From Holtiella tumoricola (lineage in GTDB: Bacteria > Bacillota > Clostridia > Lachnospirales > Cellulosilyticaceae), in the NCBI RefSeq assembly GCF_027857615.1, contig NZ_JAQIFT010000010.1, positions 1 to 64,000 on the forward strand: 64,000 nt of DNA, in the 5' to 3' direction. The stretch's first letter is position 1, and every line of letters begins with the position of its first letter. The notes under the pieces were generated by a model. The model searched no databases. It worked only from the letters and a program-made list of their open reading frames with translations, and was not told the DNA's origin. Made by a program: the position numbers and the translations under genes. Shown here piece after piece: positions 9,027 to 17,332 of this stretch.

Positions 9027-11393
9027 TTATATCTCTAGTATCATTAAATTTATATATTCTATACAAATATTTTCACATGATTGGTTGCTTAAACTAAAGA
9101 TACTCTCTTTATCATCTGTCCTAATAATTGTATCACCTATAAAATTAAATTTTTCTGTTTTCCGACTTATTGGTTGACAATACATTCCTGGATATTTCCT
9201 AGAATTAACTAAAAAACTAATTTGTATACTTGTTTTACATCTTGCTATACCTGGTAATACAAATATTGTACAATGTACATAATATGATCTATTACTTTCT
9301 AGCACTATTTGATTTTTTCCCATTATATATTTGATAGAATCTCCTCTAGAAACTATTTTATCCAACAAAGGGACTTTTTCATAGCACTTCACACACATAT
9401 TTTTTTCTGCACAAATATATAAATAATCTCTAATAGCATCCTTTCCAGCAGGTCCTGTTGGTCCTTGAGGGCCAGTTGCTCCTGTAGAACCCTTTTCTCC
9501 TGGGGGACCTGTTACTCCCGTAGAACCCTTTTCTCCTTGTGAGCCTGTTGCTCCTGTAACTCCCCTCTCTCCTTGTGGGCCTGTTGCTCCTGTAACTCCC
9601 TGCTCTCCTTGTGGGCCTGTTACTCCCGTAGAACCCTTTTCTCCTTGGGGACCTGTTGCTCCTGTAACTCCCTGCTCTCCTTGTGAGCCTGTTGCTCCTG
9701 TTACCCCCTGCTCTCCTTGTGAGCCTGTTGCTCCTGTAACTCCCTGCTCTCCTTGTAAGCCTGTTGCTCCTGTTACCCCCTGCTCTCCTTGTGAGCCTGT
9801 TGCTCCCGTAGAACCCTTTTCTCCTTGTGAACCTGTTGCTCCTGTAACTCCCTGCTCTCCTTTAGGGCCTGTTGCTCCTGTAACTCCTTGCTCTCCTCTT
9901 GGACCTGTTGCTCCTGTAGGGCATATAGGACAAGTTGAGTTAATAATAGTCGTATTCACTTCATTAGTATTTACTACTACCCGCCTTGTATTATTTTCCA
10001 TATCTATAAAGGTATATTTAAGAGTTCCTGTATTATATATTGTCGTGCCATTTTTTAGATTTGATGCCACTTGTACTACGAACTGAATATTGATGGATTG
10101 TTTTGGTCCTATATCCTTTAATACAATTCCCTCTGAAAGTAATGGACTATTAACTTGTACATTATTAACTATAACTGAATCTACTTGCAAATTCACATTA
10201 CTTGACAAAGGATCAACAAATAATACTTCTTTGAGCGTTTGACTACTTGTATTAGTAAAAGTTATTGTATAAGTTAATTTATCTCCCGGCTCACATATCA
10301 CTCTATTTACATTTTTTTGAATATCTGTTACGGGAGTACCTTCTAATTGCTCCAAACGGATATCATCAATAAGATAATCATTACCGTAGGCGGGACCACC
10401 TTCACTAATAAAGCTTACCGTTAACACCGTATTACTTGCACTATTAAAAACAGCACCTACTTGTTTCCATGTAGGAATTGAAGTAAGCCCTAGATTTTGT
10501 GTCAATAACTTATTAAATATATCTTCTGATCCTGAAATAATTACACGTAGTTCTGGATTAATATACCCTGTAAGTGCATCTAAATTTAATATCCATGTAG
10601 AAAAGACATAATCTGTATTTGCCTTTACTGTTACCTGAGTAGTAAATATAGATTGATCAGGATGTCCCCCATTAACGACCATCATCCTTCCTGTTTCATT
10701 ACCTGTACTATGGTCTGCTGTATTAAACCACACAGCAAAATTCATATTATCTATAATATTACTTATGGAATACTCTCCATCTACTGGTAAACGATCACCA
10801 TATTGGACATATTCAAAACTTGTTTCAAAATTGTTATAGGGGGGATTCGCAGTAGGTGGACTTGTTTGAACAGGAGTTCCATTAGGTAATAATCCAAATT
10901 CTCCATTTCCTCCTTCTACAATTAAATTTTTTCCCACCGTTACATAAGTATTAAGTGCTAATGGTATATTGGCTACTGGTGAATCTATAAACTGTATGTC
11001 TGAAATATCTGATGTAATTACTGTAATATAAACTGTATTTGGCGTTAAAGACATAATATTTGTCGTATCACTTGGTACTCCATCTATTACAGAAACGTCT
11101 GGATCTTGAGGTGTTACTGTTATTGATGTTGCTTTATTCCATTCATCATTTATTGTATTCACTGTATACCCTGCAGCTTCAACTACCCTATATTCACCAG
11201 TAGGTATATTATTAAATATGAAATCTCCATTACTATCCGTTTTGGTTATAATGCCTAGTCCTGTAAATGTTCCACTAACACTTATATCTCCCTTTTCTTG
11301 TAGAGCCATATAAATATTAGCAACGGCCTTACTATCTGACGTTACCTGTGGTACTCCACTAGGAACAAATGCTACATTTCCCGATATATTCAT
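9027..11393 (-). CDS. Large surface protein with DUF11-like and collagen-like domains
   Basis: 788 aa from the ATG at 11393, preceded by GGGTGG; an upstream in-frame GTG at 11402 is less likely. Order: a small prealbumin/SdrD-type beta domain (TKTDSNGDFIFNNIPTGEYRVVE, about 50-80); a long beta-rich region resembling carbohydrate-binding modules (about 160-350); a DUF11-like repeat (GDKLTYTITFTNTSSQTLKEVLFVDP, about 365-480); 12 collagen-like 12-residue units with a partial 13th; and a C-terminal domain of about 130 aa, possibly a C1q/BclA-like trimer head. There is no signal peptide or LPXTG, which fits mother-cell synthesis and deposition on the spore surface. Function and host ligand are unknown. 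Confidence 0.8.
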   Translation of the reverse strand: MNISGNVAFVPSGVPQVTSDSKAVANIYMALQEKGDISVSGTFTGLGIITKTDSNGDFIFNNIPTGEYRVVEAAGYTVNTINDEWNKATSITVTPQDPDVSVIDGVPSDTTNIMSLTPNTVYITVITSDISDIQFIDSPVANIPLALNTYVTVGKNLIVEGGNGEFGLLPNGTPVQTSPPTANPPYNNFETSFEYVQYGDRLPVDGEYSISNIIDNMNFAVWFNTADHSTGNETGRMMVVNGGHPDQSIFTTQVTVKANTDYVFSTWILNLDALTGYINPELRVIISGSEDIFNKLLTQNLGLTSIPTWKQVGAVFNSASNTVLTVSFISEGGPAYGNDYLIDDIRLEQLEGTPVTDIQKNVNRVICEPGDKLTYTITFTNTSSQTLKEVLFVDPLSSNVNLQVDSVIVNNVQVNSPLLSEGIVLKDIGPKQSINIQFVVQVASNLKNGTTIYNTGTLKYTFIDMENNTRRVVVNTNEVNTTIINSTCPICPTGATGPRGEQGVTGATGPKGEQGVTGATGSQGEKGSTGATGSQGEQGVTGATGLQGEQGVTGATGSQGEQGVTGATGSQGEQGVTGATGPQGEKGSTGVTGPQGEQGVTGATGPQGERGVTGATGSQGEKGSTGVTGPPGEKGSTGATGPQGPTGPAGKDAIRDYLYICAEKNMCVKCYEKVPLLDKIVSRGDSIKYIMGKNQIVLESNRSYYVHCTIFVLPGIARCKTSIQISFLVNSRKYPGMYCQPISRKTEKFNFIGDTIIRTDDKESIFSLSNQSCENICIEYINLMILEI
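9444..9914 (-). repeat. 36-bp collagen-like coding repeats
   Basis: Twelve tandem in-frame 36-bp units (9483-9914) encode variants of GATGPQGEQGVT, and a degenerate unit follows (9444-9482). Two sub-types alternate, ending GEQGVT or GEKGST. Variation is mainly at residues 5-6 (PR, PK, SQ, LQ, PQ, PP). Confidence 0.9.
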
Positions 11394-11525
11394 ATACACC
11401 ACCCGAACCTAAAATTATTTTCTATGATAATATATGAATATTTTTTCACCTTGCTACCTAATACTTACAACCTTGTTCTTTTTATTCCAACATTTATAAA
11501 TGAAAAATATGAGTACAAAATTAAC

Positions 11526-11545
11526 AAGCCACCTTAAGGTGGCTT
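11526..11545 (-). terminator. Terminator of the methyltransferase-like gene
   Basis: A 20-bp perfect palindrome AAGCCACC-TTAA-GGTGGCTT, 15 bp past the stop at 11561, followed on the minus strand by a U-rich tract. Confidence 0.75.
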
Positions 11546-11560
11546 ATTAATTTTAAACTA

Positions 11561-12244
11561 TTAATTAATTCTTAATAGAAATGGTCGATCATGTAATCCA
11601 TACCAAGACCTATAGCATAAAACCGCTTCATAAAAGTTATTATATCTAATAGGTGTTACCATATCCCATAAAGCATCATTGCCTGTGCAACCACCTTTTG
11701 TTTCACCAATGTAGATGATTTGTGCTTTTGGATTAATGTGTTTTAGAAGTTGAATAACTGTTAAAATAGGTGCTTTTTGAGCACACCAAGAAATTAAAAG
11801 ATAATCTATCTGGCTACCATATTTTCTAACGCTTTCTATACAATCTAATTGTTCTAAATCTTTAATCCAAAAATTAGTCAATAACTCCTCAGAGTAATCA
11901 TCTGTTGCATGAATATTAACTCCAAAACTTCTCAAGCCATAGGTAAGACATCCTGTCCCTGCCATAATTTCTAGGACTTTTTTGTCTTTAATAAAAGATG
12001 CTAATGCCTTACAAACGTTTTTAGTTACTAGTGTGTAACCAACTATAGGTAACAGTGTCTCTCTATAATCATAACTATTGTAATCTTTAGGTATAATAAT
12101 AGGTACACCGCAACTATCAAATCCAGCATAGATTTGGTCTGTATAATCAAAAGGAATATCTTCTGGTAAATCTTTATGAAAATAAGTTTTAAAAACTGAC
12201 GGTACAGGAATAAGGGTTTCTCCTAGTTTGCGTATTGTTCTCAT
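11561..12244 (-). CDS. SAM-dependent methyltransferase-like protein
   Basis: 227 aa. KVLEIMAGTGCLTYGL (about 88-103) matches methyltransferase motif I, the SAM-binding glycine loop. HATDDY follows as the acidic motif II and YLLISWCAQKAPI stands at motif IV. Residues 1-75 form a separate N-terminal region. The motif IV sequence is not the NPPY of N6-adenine or RNA enzymes, so the substrate cannot be predicted. The ATG has AGAGGG 6 bp upstream. It appears monocistronic, with a perfect hairpin (12281-12301) between its likely promoter and the gene. Confidence 0.7.
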   Translation of the reverse strand: MRTIRKLGETLIPVPSVFKTYFHKDLPEDIPFDYTDQIYAGFDSCGVPIIIPKDYNSYDYRETLLPIVGYTLVTKNVCKALASFIKDKKVLEIMAGTGCLTYGLRSFGVNIHATDDYSEELLTNFWIKDLEQLDCIESVRKYGSQIDYLLISWCAQKAPILTVIQLLKHINPKAQIIYIGETKGGCTGNDALWDMVTPIRYNNFYEAVLCYRSWYGLHDRPFLLRIN

Positions 12245-12280
12245 GTCATGCCCTCTTTATGTTAAATTTATCATTAATTT

Positions 12281-12301
12281 GCTACACTATTTTAGTGTAG
12301 C
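12281..12301. promoter_or_regulatory. Perfect inverted repeat upstream of the methyltransferase-like gene
   Basis: GCTACACTA-TTT-TAGTGTAGC, a 9-bp perfect dyad 37 bp upstream of the ATG at 12244. No U-run follows on either strand, so it is a candidate operator rather than a terminator. Its core matches the dyad over the lysR -10 region. Confidence 0.4.
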
Positions 12302-12393
12302 TAGTAAATAAATTGTTCCCTTTCTCACTAATCCATATGCTTATCAAAATATTCAAGTTCAAAATAGACTTCTATTAGTTTAGCTATAATGCT

Positions 12394-12431
12394 AAAGCGA
12401 GTTAATCATCTTATATTGATTAACTCGCTTT
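12394..12431 (-). terminator. Terminator of the relQ-metA operon
   Basis: A perfect 15-bp stem (12394-12408 with 12417-12431) and 8-nt loop, just beyond the metA stop codon. Confidence 0.85.
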
Positions 12432-12449
12432 TTATAATCTCTATCTATT

Positions 12450-13364
12450 TCATTTTATTTCATCTAACTTATATGGTGTTACTTGGTATACGTAGTAGTT
12501 GAGCCAGTTTGAAAACATAATATAAGCATGAGAGCGCCATTTTACATCTGGTCCTTTGTCCATATCATCATCTCTAAAATAGTGATGTGGCATTTGTATA
12601 GGTAAACCTTTATCTAAATCACGTCTATACTCATTACCTAATGTCCAAGGGTCATACTCAGCATGACCTGTTGCAAAAATCTGTTTGCCATCTTTTGAAA
12701 TTGCTAGTGCTATCCCTGCTTCTTCTGAATCCAATAAAATATCTACGCAGTTACAAGCTTTTACTTCTTCCCTAGAGATTTCAGTATGCCTTGAATGAGG
12801 AATAAATACACAGTCATCCAATCCATAAAGAAGTGGTCCCGTGCCTACTTTATAATGTTCAAATACTCCAAAACGTTTTGCTGGCAAGTCAAACTTTTTA
12901 ATACCATAATGATAATAAAGTCCTGCCTGTGCTCCCCAACAAATATGGAATGTAGAAGTTACATGAGTTTTAGTCCATTCCATAATGTCTGCTAACTCTT
13001 CCCAATATGTAACCTCTTCAAAAGGTATTTGCTCTACTGGAGCACCTGTAATAATCATACCATCAAATCTTTCTTCACTAATTTCATCAAATGTTTTATA
13101 AAATGTATTAAGGTATTCACTAGATGTATTTTTTGATTCATGTGAAGCTGGTCTTAATAATGTAATATCGATTTGAAGAGGGGTATTTCCAAGTAGTCTT
13201 AGAAGTTGGACTTCTGTGTCTTGTTTAATAGGCATTAAATTTAATACAGCTATTTTAAGTTCACGTATATCTTGTTTAATAGCCCTCTCCTCATCCATGA
13301 TGAAAATATTTTCTTTTTGTAAAATATCTGCTGCTGGTAATTGATTTGGTACTCTAATTGGCAA
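12450..13364 (-). CDS. metA: Homoserine O-acetyltransferase, MetA family
   Basis: 304 aa. It acylates L-homoserine in the first committed step of methionine synthesis. The class I glutamine-amidotransferase-like fold carries the nucleophile Cys142 (HICWGAQA) and the His/Glu pair in GHAEYD (about 234-236). Residue 111 is Glu (ITGAPVEQI). In studied MetA enzymes Glu111 gives acetyl-CoA specificity and Gly111 succinyl-CoA, so acetyltransferase is predicted despite the usual succinyltransferase label. The start codon is TTG, with AGGGAGG 7 bp upstream. It begins 12 bp after the alarmone synthetase gene, so the two are co-transcribed. Confidence 0.95.
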   Translation of the reverse strand: MPIRVPNQLPAADILQKENIFIMDEERAIKQDIRELKIAVLNLMPIKQDTEVQLLRLLGNTPLQIDITLLRPASHESKNTSSEYLNTFYKTFDEISEERFDGMIITGAPVEQIPFEEVTYWEELADIMEWTKTHVTSTFHICWGAQAGLYYHYGIKKFDLPAKRFGVFEHYKVGTGPLLYGLDDCVFIPHSRHTEISREEVKACNCVDILLDSEEAGIALAISKDGKQIFATGHAEYDPWTLGNEYRRDLDKGLPIQMPHHYFRDDDMDKGPDVKWRSHAYIMFSNWLNYYVYQVTPYKLDEIK

Positions 13365-13376
13365 AATACTTCCTCC

Positions 13377-14177
13377 CTATCTTTGATACACTTGACGAAT
13401 TTTTTCTTCTAATTCTTTATTGAACTTATTAAGTTTATCTACATTGCCTTCTTCCCATAAGCCCCAAAACATTTCATAAATCTCATTCATGTCGTCTTGT
13501 TCATTGTTCTTAGCAAGTGCTTGCACATTTCCAAAGATGTCTGCTACTACGTTTGATTCTGCCTGGAACCCAGCTTGTGCTTTAAGTACTTCATCTCGTA
13601 TTTCTGCCATTTCTTGATCCAGCTTATGAGCAGCTTCTGCGGCTTTATTAAGACGCTCTTGAATTGTTTCTGGCATATTTTGCTTATATTTATATCTTAG
13701 AGAGTGTTCAATTGTTGCCCAAAAATTCATAGCTAATGTACGAATTTGAATCTCTGCAAAAATCAATTTTTCACCTTGAGCTGTTTGCACAGGGTATTTT
13801 ATAATCATATGATAACTACGATAACCACTTGGCTTTAGGTTATTGATATAATCACGTTCTTCTACTAAATACATATCTTTGCCATGGCGCTTGCGGATAA
13901 TTTCTCTTACTGTATAAATATCTTCAACAAACTGGCACATAATACGGATCCCCGCAATATCTTCCATCTTTTCTTCCACTTGATCCAGTGGAATATTTTT
14001 CTTTTTAGCTTTCTCTAATATACTTGAAATTTTCTTAACACGGCCTGTCACAAATTCTATTGGTGAATACTCATCCAGGTTAATGTACTCGTTTCTAATC
14101 CCTTTGAACTTAATTTTCAGTTCTTCTACAGCTTGTGTATAGGGTGTTAAAATCTTCTTCCAGTTATTAATTTCCAC
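13377..14177 (-). CDS. Small alarmone synthetase (RelQ/YjbM-like GTP pyrophosphokinase)
   Basis: 266 aa with a single RelA/SpoT synthetase domain: EDIAGIRIMCQFVEDIY (about 71-87), GYRSYHMIIKYP (the G-loop region) and AEIQIRTLAMNFWATIEHSLRYK. There is no HD hydrolase, TGS or ACT domain, so it makes (p)ppGpp but cannot degrade it and does not sense ribosomes as RelA does. It is somewhat longer than B. subtilis YjbM (about 211 aa), with an extended helical C-terminus. The start is GTG with AGGATGG about 10 bp upstream. It is the first gene of an operon with metA. Confidence 0.88.
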   Translation of the reverse strand: MEINNWKKILTPYTQAVEELKIKFKGIRNEYINLDEYSPIEFVTGRVKKISSILEKAKKKNIPLDQVEEKMEDIAGIRIMCQFVEDIYTVREIIRKRHGKDMYLVEERDYINNLKPSGYRSYHMIIKYPVQTAQGEKLIFAEIQIRTLAMNFWATIEHSLRYKYKQNMPETIQERLNKAAEAAHKLDQEMAEIRDEVLKAQAGFQAESNVVADIFGNVQALAKNNEQDDMNEIYEMFWGLWEEGNVDKLNKFNKELEEKIRQVYQR

Positions 14178-14325
14178 CTATTGTTCACCATCCTTTTGCC
14201 TAAACTCATCATTTTTATTATACCTTATTTACGGTAACTTGCTCAACTTAAAATTCTAGTGCACATATTTTCCCAACTTGTCTCATAAATTGTACTAGTT
14301 ATGTATTTAGATAAGGAGGAAGTCT

Positions 14326-15849
14326 ATGGGTAAAAAAGCACTGATCACTGGTACAATTGTTTTAACCTTAACCAGTTTTGCAACGAAAATACTTGGATTT
14401 ATTTTTCGTATTTACATGTCCAATATTATGGGGGCTGAAGGTGTTGGATTGTATCAACTTATTTTCCCCATCTATATGCTCATCTGGGCAGCCTCATCTG
14501 CTGGCATTTCACTTGCTGTATCCAAAAAAGTAGCTGAACATACAGCTCATGGTAGACATGCAGATGGTATCCGTACATTAAGGTCCGCCTTAATTATTTC
14601 TGTAAGTATTGCAACATTTATGTCTGGTTTTATTTTTGTCGCAGCACCTTGGGTTGCAAACTCCTATATACACGAGCCACGTACTGCACTTGCTCTTCGC
14701 TATTTGTTTGTATGTGTTCCCTTTATGGCTATAGCTTGTTGTATTCGTGGTTACTTCCAAGGTAGACAAGAAATGGCTGTTTCTGGCCTTGCCCAAGTTG
14801 TCGAGCAAATTGCTCGTATGGCTATTATTATCTGCTTTGCTAGTCTTTATATTCCAAAAGGTATTGAATATGCCTGTGCTCTTGGTGCTCTTGGCCTTTG
14901 CGCTGGTGAGTTTTGTTCTGCACTCTTTACTTTCACTATGTTTCAACTAAAAAAACGCAAGTTACCACCAAGCAAACCAACATTACCTTACCGCAGCATT
15001 ATGGGCTCACTGATGACCATCTCTATTCCTATTACTGCAAATCGTTTTCTTACTTCAGCCCTAAGCTCTATAGAAAACATTCTTATCCCTATCCAACTTC
15101 AAAAGTTTGGAATGAATAACAGTGAAGCACTAGGTATGTATGGTATGTTTAGTGGAATGGCACTTCCTCTTCTTCTCTTCCCTTCAATGGTTACAATGGC
15201 CATTTCAACTGCTCTTGTCCCTGCCATTTCAGAAGCGGTAGCTAAGAACAACACCAGAGTTCTCCATAAAACAGTAAGTAAATCTATACAATACTCTGCT
15301 GTAATTGGAATTGGTTCTTGCGTACTCTTTTTAACACTAGGAGATGAAATTGCTATGGCTTGCTATGGCCGCCAAGAAGTTGGAGACCTCCTTCGCTACT
15401 TAGCCATTATCTGTCCTTTCCTTTACTTAAGAGATATATTAACTGGTATGCTTAATGGGTTAGGACTTCAACGCTTAACCTTTAAGGGTAATAGTATTGC
15501 TTCTGTTATATGCATCGTCCTTATTTTAATCCTTGTTCCACGCTTAGGTATTATTGGATTCGTTGTGGCAATGCTTATTCAGTCTACACTTGTAAGCTGC
15601 TATCATTTATGGCACGCTCTCAAACATATTAACCTTTCTGTAGATATTGTAGGCTGGTTCATTAAACCTACTTTAGCTGCTGTAGCAGGTGGACTTACAC
15701 TCAACTATGTGTTTGACCATCATTTAATGACTCTCTTTAGTCTACGTATCTCTACAGTAATTGGTTCCTTAAGTCTTGCAGCCTTCTACATAGTTTTTCT
15801 ATTTTTATTCAAATCCATTACAAAAGAAGATATTAAATTATTTATTTAA
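14326..15849 (+). CDS. SpoVB-family lipid II flippase / polysaccharide exporter
   Basis: 507 aa of the MOP superfamily with about 14 membrane helices. Residues 1-45 carry the SpoVB-like opening TSFATKILGFIFRIYMSNIMGAEGVGLYQ, and GYFQGRQEM is the usual cytoplasmic-loop signature. SpoVB/MurJ-type proteins flip lipid-linked peptidoglycan or polysaccharide precursors; SpoVB acts in spore cortex formation. Several paralogues are usual in clostridia, so the exact role is open. Strong AAGGAGGAA upstream of the ATG. Its stop codon abuts the stop of the convergent rarA with no intergenic space. Confidence 0.88.
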   Translation: MGKKALITGTIVLTLTSFATKILGFIFRIYMSNIMGAEGVGLYQLIFPIYMLIWAASSAGISLAVSKKVAEHTAHGRHADGIRTLRSALIISVSIATFMSGFIFVAAPWVANSYIHEPRTALALRYLFVCVPFMAIACCIRGYFQGRQEMAVSGLAQVVEQIARMAIIICFASLYIPKGIEYACALGALGLCAGEFCSALFTFTMFQLKKRKLPPSKPTLPYRSIMGSLMTISIPITANRFLTSALSSIENILIPIQLQKFGMNNSEALGMYGMFSGMALPLLLFPSMVTMAISTALVPAISEAVAKNNTRVLHKTVSKSIQYSAVIGIGSCVLFLTLGDEIAMACYGRQEVGDLLRYLAIICPFLYLRDILTGMLNGLGLQRLTFKGNSIASVICIVLILILVPRLGIIGFVVAMLIQSTLVSCYHLWHALKHINLSVDIVGWFIKPTLAAVAGGLTLNYVFDHHLMTLFSLRISTVIGSLSLAAFYIVFLFLFKSITKEDIKLFI

Positions 15850-17172
15850 TTACTCTTGGCACTTGCGTCTTGCAAGTGCCTCTTTTTGTTTGCGTTCATA
15901 TCCTTCATCTGTAAGCTCACAATATACAGTGCCTCTTAAAGCTTCTGGTAAATACGCTTGTTCTACATAATGATTTGGATAATTGTGAGGATAAAGATAG
16001 TCTATCCCTCTTCCTAAATCTTTTGCACCACTATAATGGCTATCTTTAAGATATAATGGCACTGTTCCAATATCTCTAGTACGCACATCACTAAGCGCTG
16101 CATCAATACCAAGATAACTTGCATTGCTCTTTGGTGCACAGGCTACATAGACTGCAGCTTGTGCTAATATAATACGCCCTTCTGGCATACCAATACGTTC
16201 TACTGCAAGCATTGCATTCGTTGCTACGACTAGAGCCATGGGGTCAGCATTACCTACATCTTCACTTGCACAAATAGTAATACGTCTTGCTATAAATTTA
16301 GGATCCTCTCCCGCTTCTATCATTCTCGCCAAGTAATGAAGTACTGCATCTTTATCACTTCCACGCATACTCTTAATAAATGCAGAGATGACATCATAAT
16401 GGTTGTCACCCTTTTTATCATAGTTCAACATACGCTTTTGCATGCATTCTTCCATAACTGCTGCATCTATATGAATAAGTCCATCTTCACTTCTTTCTGT
16501 AGTCATAGCTGCAAGTTCAATAGCATTCAGTGCACTTCTTGCATCACCCCCACTTCTAAGACCTATAAATTCTAACGCTTCATCTGTAATCGTACACTTA
16601 TATACACCAAGTCCACGCTCTTTGCTTTTTAGCGCTTCAATTATAATTTTTTTTATAGCCTCTTCACCTAATGGGCGAAGTTCAAAAATTAAAGATCTAG
16701 AAATAAGCGCTCTATTTACTTCAAAATAAGGATTTTCTGTTGTTGCACCAATTAATATAATCGTACCATCCTCTGCATAAGGAAGGAGCGCATCTTGCTG
16801 AGCCTTATTAAAACGATGGATCTCATCTACAAAAATAATGGTCTTGTGTCCAGTCATAGCCTGATGATCTTTTGCTTCCTTAACAGCTTCTGTTATATCT
16901 GATTTACCACTGGTTGTCGCATTCAAAATAACAAACTTTGCTTTTGTTGTATTGGCAATTACTTTAGCAATTGTTGTTTTCCCCGTTCCTGGTGGGCCAT
17001 AAAAAATGAGAGATTGGAGCTTGTCTGCTTTTATCGCACGATACAGTAACTTATCTGGTTGTAATATATGTTCTTGTCCTACTACTTCTTCTAGTTTTTT
17101 AGGTCTCATACGAGAAGCAAGTGGTGAGTCTACACTTTTCTTATTTTCACTAATATAATCAAATAAATCCAT
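15850..17172 (-). CDS. rarA: Replication-associated recombination protein RarA (MgsA)
   Basis: 440 aa from the ATG at 17172, which has GAGGTGG 5 bp upstream; an in-frame ATG at 17202 has no ribosome site. An AAA+ clamp-loader-like ATPase: Walker A GPPGTGKTT, Walker B IIFVDEIHRFNK, sensor 1 GATTENP and arginine finger SRSLIFEL. The C-terminal tetramerisation domain has HYDVISAFIKSMRGSD and YLGIDAALSDV. It acts at stalled forks and on recombination intermediates. The last 30 bp contain, on the opposite strand, a terminator that appears to serve spoVB. Confidence 0.95.
   Translation of the reverse strand: MDLFDYISENKKSVDSPLASRMRPKKLEEVVGQEHILQPDKLLYRAIKADKLQSLIFYGPPGTGKTTIAKVIANTTKAKFVILNATTSGKSDITEAVKEAKDHQAMTGHKTIIFVDEIHRFNKAQQDALLPYAEDGTIILIGATTENPYFEVNRALISRSLIFELRPLGEEAIKKIIIEALKSKERGLGVYKCTITDEALEFIGLRSGGDARSALNAIELAAMTTERSEDGLIHIDAAVMEECMQKRMLNYDKKGDNHYDVISAFIKSMRGSDKDAVLHYLARMIEAGEDPKFIARRITICASEDVGNADPMALVVATNAMLAVERIGMPEGRIILAQAAVYVACAPKSNASYLGIDAALSDVRTRDIGTVPLYLKDSHYSGAKDLGRGIDYLYPHNYPNHYVEQAYLPEALRGTVYCELTDEGYERKQKEALARRKCQE
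15858..15891 (+). terminator. spoVB terminator inside the 3' end of rarA
   Basis: GGCACTTGC (15858-15866), 5-nt loop, GCAAGTGCC (15872-15880), then TCTTTTTGTTT on the plus strand. This is a textbook intrinsic terminator 9 bp past the spoVB stop, lying wholly within rarA coding sequence. Confidence 0.8.
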
Positions 17173-17272
17173 ATTATCCACCTCAATTCTTCGAAACATC
17201 ATTATATCATATTTTTACCATATAGTTATGAAATTAACATGCAGACTAAATTCTATCATTTATTAAATACTA

Positions 17273-17301
17273 TTGACTTTTCTAAAATTTTATTCTATAG
17301 T
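17273..17301 (+). promoter_or_regulatory. Promoter of the trmB-like-lysA operon
   Basis: TTGACT (17273-17278), 17 bp, TATAGT (17296-17301), placing transcription start about 25 bp before the ATG at 17333. Confidence 0.75.
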
Positions 17302-17332
17302 AGTTCTAAACAAAACTACTAAGGGTGATAAT

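Noticed and set aside
9444..9914. Regular 36-bp repeats as a CRISPR array
   Set aside because: The repeats are contiguous without unique spacers, stay in frame and encode Gly-X-Y triplets; no cas genes are present.
14178..14325. SAM riboswitch or T-box upstream of relQ-metA
   Set aside because: No S-box core or T-box sequence and no antiterminator/terminator pair could be seen in the 148-bp divergent region.
17302..17332. Lysine riboswitch upstream of lysA
   Set aside because: The leader between the mapped-looking promoter and the first ATG is only about 25 nt, far too short for the L-box.
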